A model generated the notes under the pieces. It was not told the DNA's origin. It searched no databases and saw nothing but the letters and a program-made list of their open reading frames with translations. This document shows positions 25,791 to 34,382 of a DNA stretch of 64,000 nt, piece by piece; position 1 is the stretch's first letter; every line of letters starts with the position of its first letter. Position numbers and translations under genes: made by a program. The DNA is from Calothrix brevissima NIES-22 (GTDB taxonomy: Bacteria; Cyanobacteriota; Cyanobacteriia; Cyanobacteriales; Nostocaceae): positions 992,001 to 1,056,000 of the forward strand of contig NZ_AP018207.1 in NCBI RefSeq assembly GCF_002367995.1, given 5' to 3'.

Positions 25791-26693
25791 CTAATCGTCC
25801 TCACCTCCTACTTGATCGGCGCGTTCTAGTTCCCAGAGAATTTGATTACCTTCTCGTCTGACTCGTGAAACTATCCAGTTGCGCCAGCGCCATTGGTCTC
25901 CGCGACTGGTAACTGCACTAGCATGAACATCCATTAAATCAGCAAGTTCCGAACTCGTGATTAAGTAACCTTTAGTGGCTATTTCGTCGGCAATACGTAA
26001 TGTTTCCACCAGAGCGCGCAGTTGTGCCACTCTCATTTCTGGTGGCTTATCATCAATAGGAACAGAAGAGTTTATGATAGTTGGCTCCATTGTGGTTATA
26101 TGCGATCCAGAATTGTTTTCTGGTTGAGTTGTCTCAATTATTGTCAAGGTTGCTGGAGATTCAGTTATTTTTGCTACATTTATTTGATTTAGTTGTGGTA
26201 ATGCTTGGTGAGGATCTGTCAGGGACGATTGTGTAAGTGTTGGAACTTTGCCAGTAGCAAAAGTCCGAGCAATGACATCGCACCGCTCGTTACCTATATT
26301 ACCAGAATGACCCCGAACATATTCCCAATTTACTATATAACTATTCAGTTTGTCTAAAGTTTCTAAAAGGTCTTGGTTTTGTACGGGTTTACCATCGGCT
26401 TTTACCCATCCTTTCTTTTTCCAGCCTTTTATCCACTTGGTAACTGAGTTAATGAGGTATTCGCTATCGGTATAAAGAGTGATGGGTTTTTGTTGTCCAG
26501 AAGTTTGCAGAAATTCGAGAGCTGCGATCGCAGCTTGCATTTCCATTTTATTGTTGGTGGTGTGGGATGATGCACCGCCTAACTCGTGAACTGAGCCATC
26601 ACTGAAGTAAACGACGACACCCCAACCACCAGGGCCGGGATTTCCCGTACAAGCGCCATCTGTATATATGCTTTGGATTGTGCGTTGGGACAT
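25791..26693 (-). CDS. rnhA: Ribonuclease HI with long C-terminal extension
   Basis: 300 residues, about twice the length of a normal RNase HI (about 155). Residues 1-148 form the RNase HI domain, with the catalytic carboxylates Asp12 (YTDGACTGNPGPGGWG), Glu51 (NKMEMQAAI), Asp76 (LYTDSEYL) and Asp139 (NERCDVIAR), and His129 in VRGHSGN. The enzyme cleaves the RNA strand of RNA-DNA hybrids. A variable Ser/Thr/Pro linker (150-215) leads to a helical domain of about 75 residues (MRVAQLRALVETLRIADEIA, ITSSELADLMDVHASAVTSR) that resembles a winged-helix or HTH fold. The extra domain could be for nucleic-acid binding. Its start at 26691-26693 is clear. Confidence 0.9.
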   Translation of the reverse strand: MSQRTIQSIYTDGACTGNPGPGGWGVVVYFSDGSVHELGGASSHTTNNKMEMQAAIAALEFLQTSGQQKPITLYTDSEYLINSVTKWIKGWKKKGWVKADGKPVQNQDLLETLDKLNSYIVNWEYVRGHSGNIGNERCDVIARTFATGKVPTLTQSSLTDPHQALPQLNQINVAKITESPATLTIIETTQPENNSGSHITTMEPTIINSSVPIDDKPPEMRVAQLRALVETLRIADEIATKGYLITSSELADLMDVHASAVTSRGDQWRWRNWIVSRVRREGNQILWELERADQVGGEDD

Positions 26694-26977
26694 GATTAAC
26701 TAACCGCATTGGTACTTTCAGTAATTTAGCGGCGAAAGATGGGAAGAACTATATAGGTTAGTACAGTAAAAATCAAGCCTATTCTGACAATAAATAGAGT
26801 AATTGCAAGTTGCAAATTTAAACAGAAACTTTGAGGAGTTAGTTACAAATGCTTTGATGTTCTTTCTGTATCAGTTGAGGTTTGAATGCCAGCTGTTGAG
26901 AAAGTGTTTATAAATTGTATTGGTTGTTCATCAGCATACCAGTAAGTGCTTATGCGGGCAATGGGATACTTATACCA

Positions 26978-27006
26978 TTTTGGATTTTAGATTTTAGATT
27001 TTGGAT
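26978..27006. repeat. Heptamer STRR (TTTTAGA/TTTTGGA)
   Basis: Four copies, TTTTGGA, TTTTAGA, TTTTAGA and TTTTGGA. A related family lies at 38820-38892. Confidence 0.85.
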
Positions 27007-27070
27007 TGTGAAACATCTATTGGATAAGCGTTTCAGATTTCCATCTGTCGCAATCATTTTTCAAACTGGT

Positions 27071-27247
27071 ATTAAATTGGGAGCATCCCAATTTTGACGC
27101 AATACCCTAGAAGGGTATTGCTATACCAACAAAGCCTGCCTTCTTTTGCTAAAAGTTTGATAGCCTGCGAAGGCAGGCTTCGTATTTCTAGCCCCACCCT
27201 TATAGGGTGAGGGCGTTTTTGCACATTTGGGATGCTCCCATTAAATT
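27071..27247. repeat. MITE with 13-bp TIRs and 8-bp target duplication
   Basis: The element occupies 27079-27239 (161 bp). GGGAGCATCCCAA (27079-27091) is the exact reverse complement of TTGGGATGCTCCC (27227-27239). ATTAAATT lies immediately on both sides (27071-27078 and 27240-27247), an 8-bp direct repeat expected of target-site duplication. The interior is made of three hairpins: CAATACCCT/AGGGTATTG, AAGCCTGCCTTC/GAAGGCAGGCTT and GCCCCACCCT/AGGGTGAGGGC. No transposase is encoded, so it would need a helper in trans. Confidence 0.88.
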
Positions 27248-27321
27248 TGCATATCTTGAGATTAACCAGAGATATATATTTTTGAACTTCTGTTTGATGG
27301 AAATTGGGACGGCGAACAGCT

Positions 27322-29790
27322 ATGATTTATCGAAATCTGAGTTTAATTGCATTTATTACCCTCATCCTGACAATTTTCTCGCCAACGGCTAACTTTCTAG
27401 CATTCTTGCAAATGTCGCAGGTATTGGCGCAACCAGCCAATGCACAGAAAGCAGAAGCAGACCGATTGTATCAGCAAGGCGATCGCCAAATTCAGACTAG
27501 TCAATATACAGCAGCATTACAGTCATTTCAACAAGCGCTAGCAATCTATCGACAACTTAAAGACCGTCCAGGTGAAGCATTGAGCCTGAACTACATTGCC
27601 ATAGTTCAACGCACCCTTGGCGATTATATCCAAGCGCTAGAATTTTACAAACAAGCCTTAGATATATTTAGAGAATTAGGCGATCGCTTGAATGAAGGAA
27701 CTGCTCTGAATAATATTGGCAAAGTTTATGAAGGTTTAGGACAGTATCCGCAGGCTTTAGACTTTTATCAACAGGCTTTAGCTATTCGCAAACAGGTAGG
27801 CGATCGCTCTGGCGAAGCTTTTACTCTGGCTGACCTGGGTTCAATTTACATTAGTTTAGGGCAGTATCCGCAAGTATTAGGTTATTTACAGCAATCTTTA
27901 GATATTTTTAGAAAAATTGGCGATCGCAAACAAGAAGCATTGATTCTTAACGCTATTGGCTTGTATTACCGCACTATAGATGAATATGCTCAAGCTGTTG
28001 AATATTATCAACAAGCCTTGGTTATTTTTAAACAATCAGGAAATCGGCGAGGAGAAGCAACTTGTCTCAACAATATTGGAGATTTTTGGCGTAATCAAGG
28101 CGAATATTCCCAAGCACAAGAGTTATTTCAACAAGTTTTAACTATTTTTCGAGAAGTTAACGATCGCGGTGGACAAGGAGTTGCTCTGAGTAATATTGGC
28201 AGAGTTTACGCCTATCAAAAACAATATCCGCAAGCGTTAGAATCTTTTGCTCAAGCCTTAGCTATTTTTCAAGAAGTTGGTGATAAACCTGCTCAAGCGC
28301 GAACTTTTAGATATATAGGTAGCGCCTTCTATCAATCGGGGAAATTGCCAGAAGCAGAACAAGCTTTACGCAAGGGCATAGATATTTTAGAATCTCTCAG
28401 ACCAAAATTAAGCGATGCTAATAAAGTTTCCCTGTTTGAAACCCAACTTGCTACTTACCAACTGTTGCAACAGGTTTTGATTGCTCAAAATAAACCTGAA
28501 GCTGCACTAGAAATATCAGAACGTGGTCGTGCTAGAGCGTTTTTAGAGTTATTAACATCTCGCTTATCTACGAATAATAATGTTACCAAAGCGCCTCAAT
28601 TACCCTCAATTTTGGAGATGCAAGAAATTGCCAAAAGGCAAAATTCTCACTTGGTTCAATATTCCATAATTAAAGAGGAATTTTTAGTTGCAGGTAAACC
28701 CCAAATTAAAGAATCAGAACTTTATATTTGGGTAATCAAACCTACAGGTGAAGTTAGCTTTCGCAAAACTGACCTTAAACCATTGTGGCAAAAAGATAAG
28801 ACAACTTTAAATGAGTATATAATTACCAGCCGTAATTCCATCGGTACAAGAGGTACAGCTTTTCGTGGCGTTAATGTAGTTTACAATCCCAATGCACCCG
28901 CAGCAAAAAACAATTTAAAGCATCTCTACCAATTACTAATTAATCCGATTGCTGACTTATTACCGCAAAACCCGAATGAAAGAGTGACTTTCATTCCTCA
29001 AGGTGGATTATTTCTTGTGCCATTTCCGGCGTTACAAGATGAGCAAGGTAAATATTTAATTGAAAAGCACACGATTCTCACATCGCCATCAATTCAGGTT
29101 TTAGACTTAACTCACAAACAACTGCAACGCATAGGAAAGCAACCGATACAGGGAAATAATACCTTGATTGTGGGTAATCCGACCATGCCTTTTATCTCCC
29201 CGAAAATTGGCGACAAACCGCAACAACTAACATCTTTACCTGGTGCAGAAAAAGAAGCAAATGCGATCGCCAAATTACTCAAAACCCAACCGCTCATCGG
29301 TAGCAAAGCCACGAAAGCCGCAGTACTTGGGCGTTTAACCCAAGCGCGATTTGCGCATTTAGCAACTCACGGTATCTTTGATGATATCCAAGGTTTAAAT
29401 AGTGCGATCGCTCTTGCGCCAAACTCACCCGGTAGCAAGGGAAATCAAAAAGGTGATGGTTTATTAACAGCAGCAGAAATCCTCGATTTAAAACTCAACG
29501 CGGAATTAGTAGTTTTAAGCGCTTGCGACACTGGACGCGGACGCATTTCTGGGGATGGGGTAATTGGTTTATCTCGTTCGTTAATTTCTGCTGGTGTACC
29601 CAGTGTTTTAGTATCCTTGTGGTCGGTTCCAGATGCGCCTACAGCATCATTAATGACGGAATTTTATCAAAATCTGCAAAAAAACCCTGACAAGGCGCAA
29701 GCACTCCGACAGGCGATGCTGACGACGATGAAAAACAATCCAAATCCCGTTGATTGGGCTGCTTTTACTTTAATTGGCGAAGCTGAGTAA
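27322..29790 (+). CDS. TPR-CHAT protein A (secreted-type, caspase-like)
   Basis: 822 residues from ATG 27322 (MIYRNLSL). A TTG 18 bp upstream is less likely because the paralogue begins MGYRNLSL. A signal peptide (about 1-38) ends near QVLAQ. Seven or eight TPR repeats of exactly 40 residues follow (about 45-350), most with the phrase A-(L/Q)-x-x-Y-x-Q-A-L-x-I-F-R. The C-terminal CHAT domain (about 440-822) has the catalytic pair His683 (LATHGIFDD) and Cys735 (LSACDTGRG). CHAT proteins are caspase-like proteases that work with TPR partners, and here both are in one chain. The substrate is unknown. The gene is followed 89 bp later by a close paralogue. HIP1 octamers recur every 120 bp in the TPR region. 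Confidence 0.92.
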   Translation: MIYRNLSLIAFITLILTIFSPTANFLAFLQMSQVLAQPANAQKAEADRLYQQGDRQIQTSQYTAALQSFQQALAIYRQLKDRPGEALSLNYIAIVQRTLGDYIQALEFYKQALDIFRELGDRLNEGTALNNIGKVYEGLGQYPQALDFYQQALAIRKQVGDRSGEAFTLADLGSIYISLGQYPQVLGYLQQSLDIFRKIGDRKQEALILNAIGLYYRTIDEYAQAVEYYQQALVIFKQSGNRRGEATCLNNIGDFWRNQGEYSQAQELFQQVLTIFREVNDRGGQGVALSNIGRVYAYQKQYPQALESFAQALAIFQEVGDKPAQARTFRYIGSAFYQSGKLPEAEQALRKGIDILESLRPKLSDANKVSLFETQLATYQLLQQVLIAQNKPEAALEISERGRARAFLELLTSRLSTNNNVTKAPQLPSILEMQEIAKRQNSHLVQYSIIKEEFLVAGKPQIKESELYIWVIKPTGEVSFRKTDLKPLWQKDKTTLNEYIITSRNSIGTRGTAFRGVNVVYNPNAPAAKNNLKHLYQLLINPIADLLPQNPNERVTFIPQGGLFLVPFPALQDEQGKYLIEKHTILTSPSIQVLDLTHKQLQRIGKQPIQGNNTLIVGNPTMPFISPKIGDKPQQLTSLPGAEKEANAIAKLLKTQPLIGSKATKAAVLGRLTQARFAHLATHGIFDDIQGLNSAIALAPNSPGSKGNQKGDGLLTAAEILDLKLNAELVVLSACDTGRGRISGDGVIGLSRSLISAGVPSVLVSLWSVPDAPTASLMTEFYQNLQKNPDKAQALRQAMLTTMKNNPNPVDWAAFTLIGEAE

Positions 29791-29879
29791 AAAACTTAAC
29801 TTTGCATATGTTTCGACTAACCAGAGATATATAGTTTTGAACTCCTGTTGTATGAGAAATTGGACTGCGAATAACAGCT

Positions 29880-32711
29880 ATGGGTTATCGAAATCTGAGT
29901 TTAGGCGCATTTATCACTTTAATTTTGACAATTTTTCTGCCCGTAACTGCCAACTTACCAGCACTATTGCAAATGTCGCAGGTATTGGCGCAAACAACAA
30001 ACCCCCGCAAAGCTGAAGCAGATAGATTATTTCAGCAAGGTTTTGAGCAGTTTAAAACTGGTCAACTTGAAGCAGCAATACAGTCTTGGGAACAGCAACT
30101 AAAAATAAGCCGAGAAATTAAAGACCGTACAGCAGAGGGTTCAGCACTTTCCAATATCGGTTATGCCTACAAAGCCTTAGAAAATTACCAGAAAGTTATC
30201 GAATACCAACAACAGTACTTAGCGATCGCCCGTGAAACAAAAAACCGTGAAGGTGAGAAGGGTGCGCTTTTTGAGATCGGACTTGCTTACAGTGAACTGG
30301 GAGATTATGCCAAAGCCATTGATTACTACAAGCTGGGATTGCCTATTGCACGAGAAGTTAAAGACCAGGAAAAAGAATTTTACATCATAGGAAATCTCAG
30401 TAATGCTTACATGGTATTAAAAGACTACCCCAAAGCTATTGAGTATGGAGAACAGTACTTGGTAATAGCACGGAAAAATAAAGACCGCAAATGGCAGGGT
30501 GAGGCATTAAAAAGACTCGGTTTTGACTACTTAAACTTGGGAAATATTCCCAAAGCTGTGGAGTACTTGCAGCCAGGTTTGGCTATGGCGCGAGAACTAA
30601 AAGACCGGAATGGAGAAAGTCAAATACTGGGATTTCTTGGTTTTGCCTATTTCAGTTTAGGAGACTACCCCAAAGCGATTGAGTCTAATGAGCAAGCTTT
30701 AGCGATCGCCCGCGAACTTAAATACCGCGATCGCGAGGGTGATGTCCTAAATAGTCTCGGTAGTGTCTACATGGTATTGGCAGACTACCCTAAAGCCACT
30801 GAGTATTATCAACAGAGTTTAGCGATCGCCCGTGAAATTAAAGACCGCGAGGCAGAAAGTATATCACTAAATAGCGTCGGCAATGCCTATCTAGTTTTAG
30901 GAGACTACCCTAAAGCCATTGATTACTATGAGCAAAGATTGGCGATTGTACGAGAAATTAAAGATGATCTAAGGGAGATTGATGCACTGCGAAATCTAAG
31001 TAGTGCCTACATATTATTGGAAAACTACCCTAAAGGTACTGAATACTCACAGCAAGCGTTAACTATCGCCAGGAAAATAAAAGACCGTTTCGGCGAGGGA
31101 GGGGCTTTGAGAAATCTCGGTGTGGTCTACCAGTTATCGGGAGACTACCCCAAAGCAATTGAGTACTTCCAGCAAGCTTGGGCAATCATACGAGAATTTC
31201 ACGATGTTGGGAGTAAGCAACTTGCACTAAATAATCTAGGATATGCTTTCTACAAACAAGGAAATTTGACTCTGGCAGAAAGTCATCTAATTGAGCTTAT
31301 AAATTTTCAAGAATCTTTACAAGTAAAGGAATTAAACGATAAAGACAAAATTTCATTTTATGACACGCAAAGAAATCCCTACGAAACTCTACAAAAAATC
31401 TTTATTGCCCAGAATAAAAATGACGCAGCTTTAGAAATATCTGAACGAGGAAGGGGACGCGCTTTTGTGGAGTTACTTGCTTCTAAGTTATCTTCTAACG
31501 CTAAGGAACAATCCGCCACACCTCCAAGGATTGGAGAGATTAAACAAATCGCTAAGGCACAAAATTCTACTCTTGTTGAATATTCAATAATTACAGATTA
31601 TTTTAAAATCGGAGGTAAACAGCAAAATAAAGAATCAGAACTTTATATTTGGGTAATCAAACCTACAGGTGAAGTTAGCTTTCGTAAAGTAGACCTAAAA
31701 CCATTGTGGCAAAAAGAAAATACAACTTTAGATAACCTCATCACTACCAGCCGAAACTCAATCGGTACAAGAGGTACAGCTTTCCGTGGCATTAATGTAG
31801 TTTACAACCCCAATGCAGCCAAAGCAAAAAACAATTTAAAGCATCTACACGAATTACTCATCAATCCCATCGCTGATTTATTATCCAAAAACCCGAATGA
31901 TAGAGTGACTTTCATTCCTCAAGGTCAATTATTCCTCGTACCATTTCCCGCTTTACAAGATGAGCAAGGTAAGTATTTAATTGAAAAACACACGATTTTG
32001 ACATCGCCATCAATTCAAGTTTTAGACTTAACTCACAAACAACTGCAACGCATAGGTAAGCAAGCGATACAGGGGAATAATACCCTGATTGTGGGTAATC
32101 CGACTATGCCTTTTATCTCCCCGAAAATTGGCGACAAACCGCAACAATTAACATCTTTACCTGGTGCAGAACAAGAAGCAAATGCGATCGCCAAATTACT
32201 CAAAACCCAACCTCTCATCGGTAGCAAAGCCACGAAAGCCGCAGTACTTGGGCGTTTAACCCAAGCGCGATTTGCGCATTTAGCAACTCACGGTATCTTT
32301 GATGATATCCAAGGTTTAAATAGTGCGATCGCGCTTGCACCAAACTCACCCGGTAGCCAGGGAAATCAAAAAGGTGATGGTTTATTAACAGCAGCAGAAA
32401 TCCTCGATTTAAAACTCAATGCGGAATTAGTAGTTTTAAGCGCTTGCGACACTGGACGCGGACGCATTTCTGGGGATGGGGTAATTGGTTTATCTCGTTC
32501 GTTAATTTCTGCTGGTGTACCCAGTGTTTTAGTATCCTTGTGGTCGGTTCCAGATGCGCCTACAGCATCATTAATGACGGAATTTTATCAAAATCTGCAA
32601 AAAAACCTTGACAAGGCGCAAGCACTGCGACAGGCGATGCTAACGACGATGAAAAACAATCCAAATCCCGTTGATTGGGCTGCTTTTACTTTAATTGGCG
32701 AAGCTGAGTAA
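29880..32711 (+). CDS. TPR-CHAT protein B, tandem paralogue
   Basis: 943 residues. Layout is as in the upstream paralogue: signal peptide (1-39, ending QVLAQ), then about eleven 40-residue TPR repeats (about 45-480, typical phrase LGDYPKAIEYYQQ), then the CHAT domain (about 570-943) with His804 (LATHGIFDD) and Cys856 (LSACDTGRG). The CHAT half is almost identical in protein and DNA to protein A, while the TPR halves differ in repeat number and sequence. It is likely to act in the periplasm or be exported. The 74-bp stretch upstream resembles that before gene A, so both may be controlled alike. A truncated MITE lies about 77 bp downstream. Confidence 0.92.
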   Translation: MGYRNLSLGAFITLILTIFLPVTANLPALLQMSQVLAQTTNPRKAEADRLFQQGFEQFKTGQLEAAIQSWEQQLKISREIKDRTAEGSALSNIGYAYKALENYQKVIEYQQQYLAIARETKNREGEKGALFEIGLAYSELGDYAKAIDYYKLGLPIAREVKDQEKEFYIIGNLSNAYMVLKDYPKAIEYGEQYLVIARKNKDRKWQGEALKRLGFDYLNLGNIPKAVEYLQPGLAMARELKDRNGESQILGFLGFAYFSLGDYPKAIESNEQALAIARELKYRDREGDVLNSLGSVYMVLADYPKATEYYQQSLAIAREIKDREAESISLNSVGNAYLVLGDYPKAIDYYEQRLAIVREIKDDLREIDALRNLSSAYILLENYPKGTEYSQQALTIARKIKDRFGEGGALRNLGVVYQLSGDYPKAIEYFQQAWAIIREFHDVGSKQLALNNLGYAFYKQGNLTLAESHLIELINFQESLQVKELNDKDKISFYDTQRNPYETLQKIFIAQNKNDAALEISERGRGRAFVELLASKLSSNAKEQSATPPRIGEIKQIAKAQNSTLVEYSIITDYFKIGGKQQNKESELYIWVIKPTGEVSFRKVDLKPLWQKENTTLDNLITTSRNSIGTRGTAFRGINVVYNPNAAKAKNNLKHLHELLINPIADLLSKNPNDRVTFIPQGQLFLVPFPALQDEQGKYLIEKHTILTSPSIQVLDLTHKQLQRIGKQAIQGNNTLIVGNPTMPFISPKIGDKPQQLTSLPGAEQEANAIAKLLKTQPLIGSKATKAAVLGRLTQARFAHLATHGIFDDIQGLNSAIALAPNSPGSQGNQKGDGLLTAAEILDLKLNAELVVLSACDTGRGRISGDGVIGLSRSLISAGVPSVLVSLWSVPDAPTASLMTEFYQNLQKNLDKAQALRQAMLTTMKNNPNPVDWAAFTLIGEAE

Positions 32712-32787
32712 AAGTTAGCGGCGACGGAAGCGGAGTAAAAAATATGCGATCGCAATAGTATTGTTGAGAGTAGAATCGCATCGATTC

Positions 32788-32820
32788 GTAGGTTGGGTTG
32801 AGGCTTTGCGAAACCCAACA
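32788..32820. repeat. Half copy of the GTAGGTTGGGTTGA MITE
   Basis: One arm only: GTAGGTTGGGTTGAGG runs to GAAACCCAACA. Bases 32791-32820 are an exact 30-base inverted match to 8438-8467, the right arm of the element in the NsiR1 array. The matching second arm is absent. Confidence 0.8.
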
Positions 32821-32950
32821 TTTTACTACGATGGCGATCGCAATTACTCCCAACTTCATCAACAAAACATATAAAAACCAACTTTTTTAGCAAAATTTTA
32901 ATTTACTGGCTGATTTTGCTGTGTTGAGAAGGCAAAATACCTTATCGCTT

Positions 32951-33209
32951 ACTCATTAAGCCTTAACACCTTCTCAAAAGACATTATTGCCTACTCATTT
33001 TGGTGTTTTCCGCAAGCAAAATACTTTAACGCTTACTCGTTAAGCCTTAACGCTTACTCATTTTGGTAAATCACGCACTCATTTTCCTGTTTTATGCACA
33101 TGAAAAGCCTTAACGCTGACTCATTTCGGTAAATCACGCACTCATTTTAGTGTTTTCCGCAGACGAAAAGCTTTAATGCTGACTCATTTCAGTAAATGAC
33201 GCACTCATC
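32951..33209. repeat. ACTCATT repeat array phased at multiples of 21 bp
   Basis: ACTCATT, or a one-base variant, occurs at 32951, 32993, 33035, 33056, 33077, 33119, 33140, 33182 and 33203. All nine start positions are separated by 21 or 42 bp, so they lie on one 21-bp register. In the right half a 63-bp unit made of three 21-bp parts repeats, with GCTGACTCATTTCGG, TCACGCACTCATTTTAG and TTCCGCAGACGAAAAGC as typical parts. Read on the minus strand the core is AATGAGT. I know of no named family for it. Confidence 0.75.
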
Positions 33210-33377
33210 AACCAACAAGACATATATAGCAATCCGTTAAAGATTTGTGAAATATGACAAACAGGGCTGTCAACAGTCACCCGTCAACAATCAACAATCA
33301 ACCCCCAGTCCGTATTTTTCCAACATGGTGATCTAATATTGTTGGGTATTCTTTAAAAATGCGATCGCCTGAGAACG

Positions 33378-34382
33378 ATGATTGAAGTTGAGCATCTGAG
33401 TAAAATATACGGTTCTACCCCAGCGATTACTGATGTGACTTTTAATGTCGAACCTGGGGAGATTCTAGGGTTTTTAGGCCCTAATGGCGCTGGTAAAACT
33501 ACGACTATGCGTATTTTAGCTGGCTATTTACCAGCAACTAAGGGCACGGCGAAGATAGCAGGCTTTGATGTCCATGAAAATTCTTTAGCTGTGCGTCAAC
33601 GAATTGGTTATTTACCGGAAACGCCGCCTTTATATCCCGATATGACGGTGGAGGGATTTTTGCATTTTGTGGCGAGAATTAAGGGAGTATCCGCAGGCGA
33701 TCGCCATAATAAAGTGCAAGGTGCGATCGCGCGGTGTAATTTAGACGATAAGCGCAAAGTACTAATCCACAAGCTATCTAAAGGATATCGGCAACGGGTA
33801 GGAATTGCTCAGGCGATCGTCCACGATCCCCCAGCAATTATTTTAGACGAACCCACCGTAGGACTAGACCCCCGGCAAATTATCGAAGTGCGGAATTTAA
33901 TTAAAAGTCTCGCCGGCACTCATACCATTATTCTATCTACCCACATTCTCCCCGAAGTTAGCATGACTTGTAGCCGCGTTGCCATTATTAATCGCGGTAA
34001 AGTAGTCGCCACCAACACACCAGAAAATCTCATGACACAGTTGACAGGTGGCTCAGGATATGAGTTAGAGATTGAGGGAGAACCAGCCCTAGCAAAACAA
34101 GTCTTGCAAAATATATCCGGCGTCAGTCTGGTAGAATCAATGCCGACAGTCGGGAGTCATCAGCCAGAGTCAGAAAACCGCGCTTATTTGCGGGTAATAT
34201 CTCAACCAGGAACCGAACCCGGAAAAGATATTGCGACAGCATTAGTCCGTTCTGGCTTTGCTTTGCATGAAATGCGCCGTGTCAGCGCTACCTTAGAAGA
34301 TGTATTCTTGCAACTCACCACAGCCGAAAAAAATGTAGAGTCGATAGAAGACTCGGAAACCACAGAAGGAGAAGCCGCGTAA
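33378..34382 (+). CDS. ABC transporter ATP-binding protein (GldA-like)
   Basis: 334 residues. The ABC ATPase core has Walker A GPNGAGKTT (Lys40), the Q-loop, the signature LSKGYRQRVGIAQ and Walker B AIILDEPTVGLD with a downstream switch His (STHILPE). The C-terminal 100 residues (about 230-334) form the small extra domain found in ABC-2-type ATPases. The gene is joined end to end with the permease gene (stop TAA at 34380-34382, next ATG at 34383), followed by a GldG-like and a DUF4340 protein. That gene order is common in cyanobacteria and resembles the gliding-motility GldA-F-G set of Bacteroidetes, although a motility role is unproven here. The substrate is unknown. Confidence 0.9.
   Translation: MIEVEHLSKIYGSTPAITDVTFNVEPGEILGFLGPNGAGKTTTMRILAGYLPATKGTAKIAGFDVHENSLAVRQRIGYLPETPPLYPDMTVEGFLHFVARIKGVSAGDRHNKVQGAIARCNLDDKRKVLIHKLSKGYRQRVGIAQAIVHDPPAIILDEPTVGLDPRQIIEVRNLIKSLAGTHTIILSTHILPEVSMTCSRVAIINRGKVVATNTPENLMTQLTGGSGYELEIEGEPALAKQVLQNISGVSLVESMPTVGSHQPESENRAYLRVISQPGTEPGKDIATALVRSGFALHEMRRVSATLEDVFLQLTTAEKNVESIEDSETTEGEAA

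Larger units (their letters stand above)
26694..27321. other. Intergenic region with MITE and short repeats
   Basis: About 630 bp between rnhA and the first TPR-CHAT gene. It holds TTTTAGA/TTTTGGA heptamers (26978-27006), the MITE at 27079-27239, and a promoter-like stretch (27248-27321) that is duplicated before the second TPR-CHAT gene. No gene is supported. Confidence 0.6.
32712..33377. other. Intergenic region with half-MITE and phased repeat array
   Basis: About 666 bp between TPR-CHAT B and the ABC-transporter operon. It contains the MITE fragment at 32788-32820, the 21-bp-phased array at 32951-33209, and short GTCAACA-type repeats (33270-33303). Open frames crossing it contain stops in every sustained direction. 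Confidence 0.6.

Noticed and set aside
26915-27097. Plus-strand frame of 60 codons before the MITE
   Set aside because: It overlaps STRR heptamers and enters the MITE; no ribosome site or domain.
32588-32893. Minus-strand frame of 101 codons at the end of TPR-CHAT B
   Set aside because: It is antisense to the conserved CHAT domain and runs through the half MITE.
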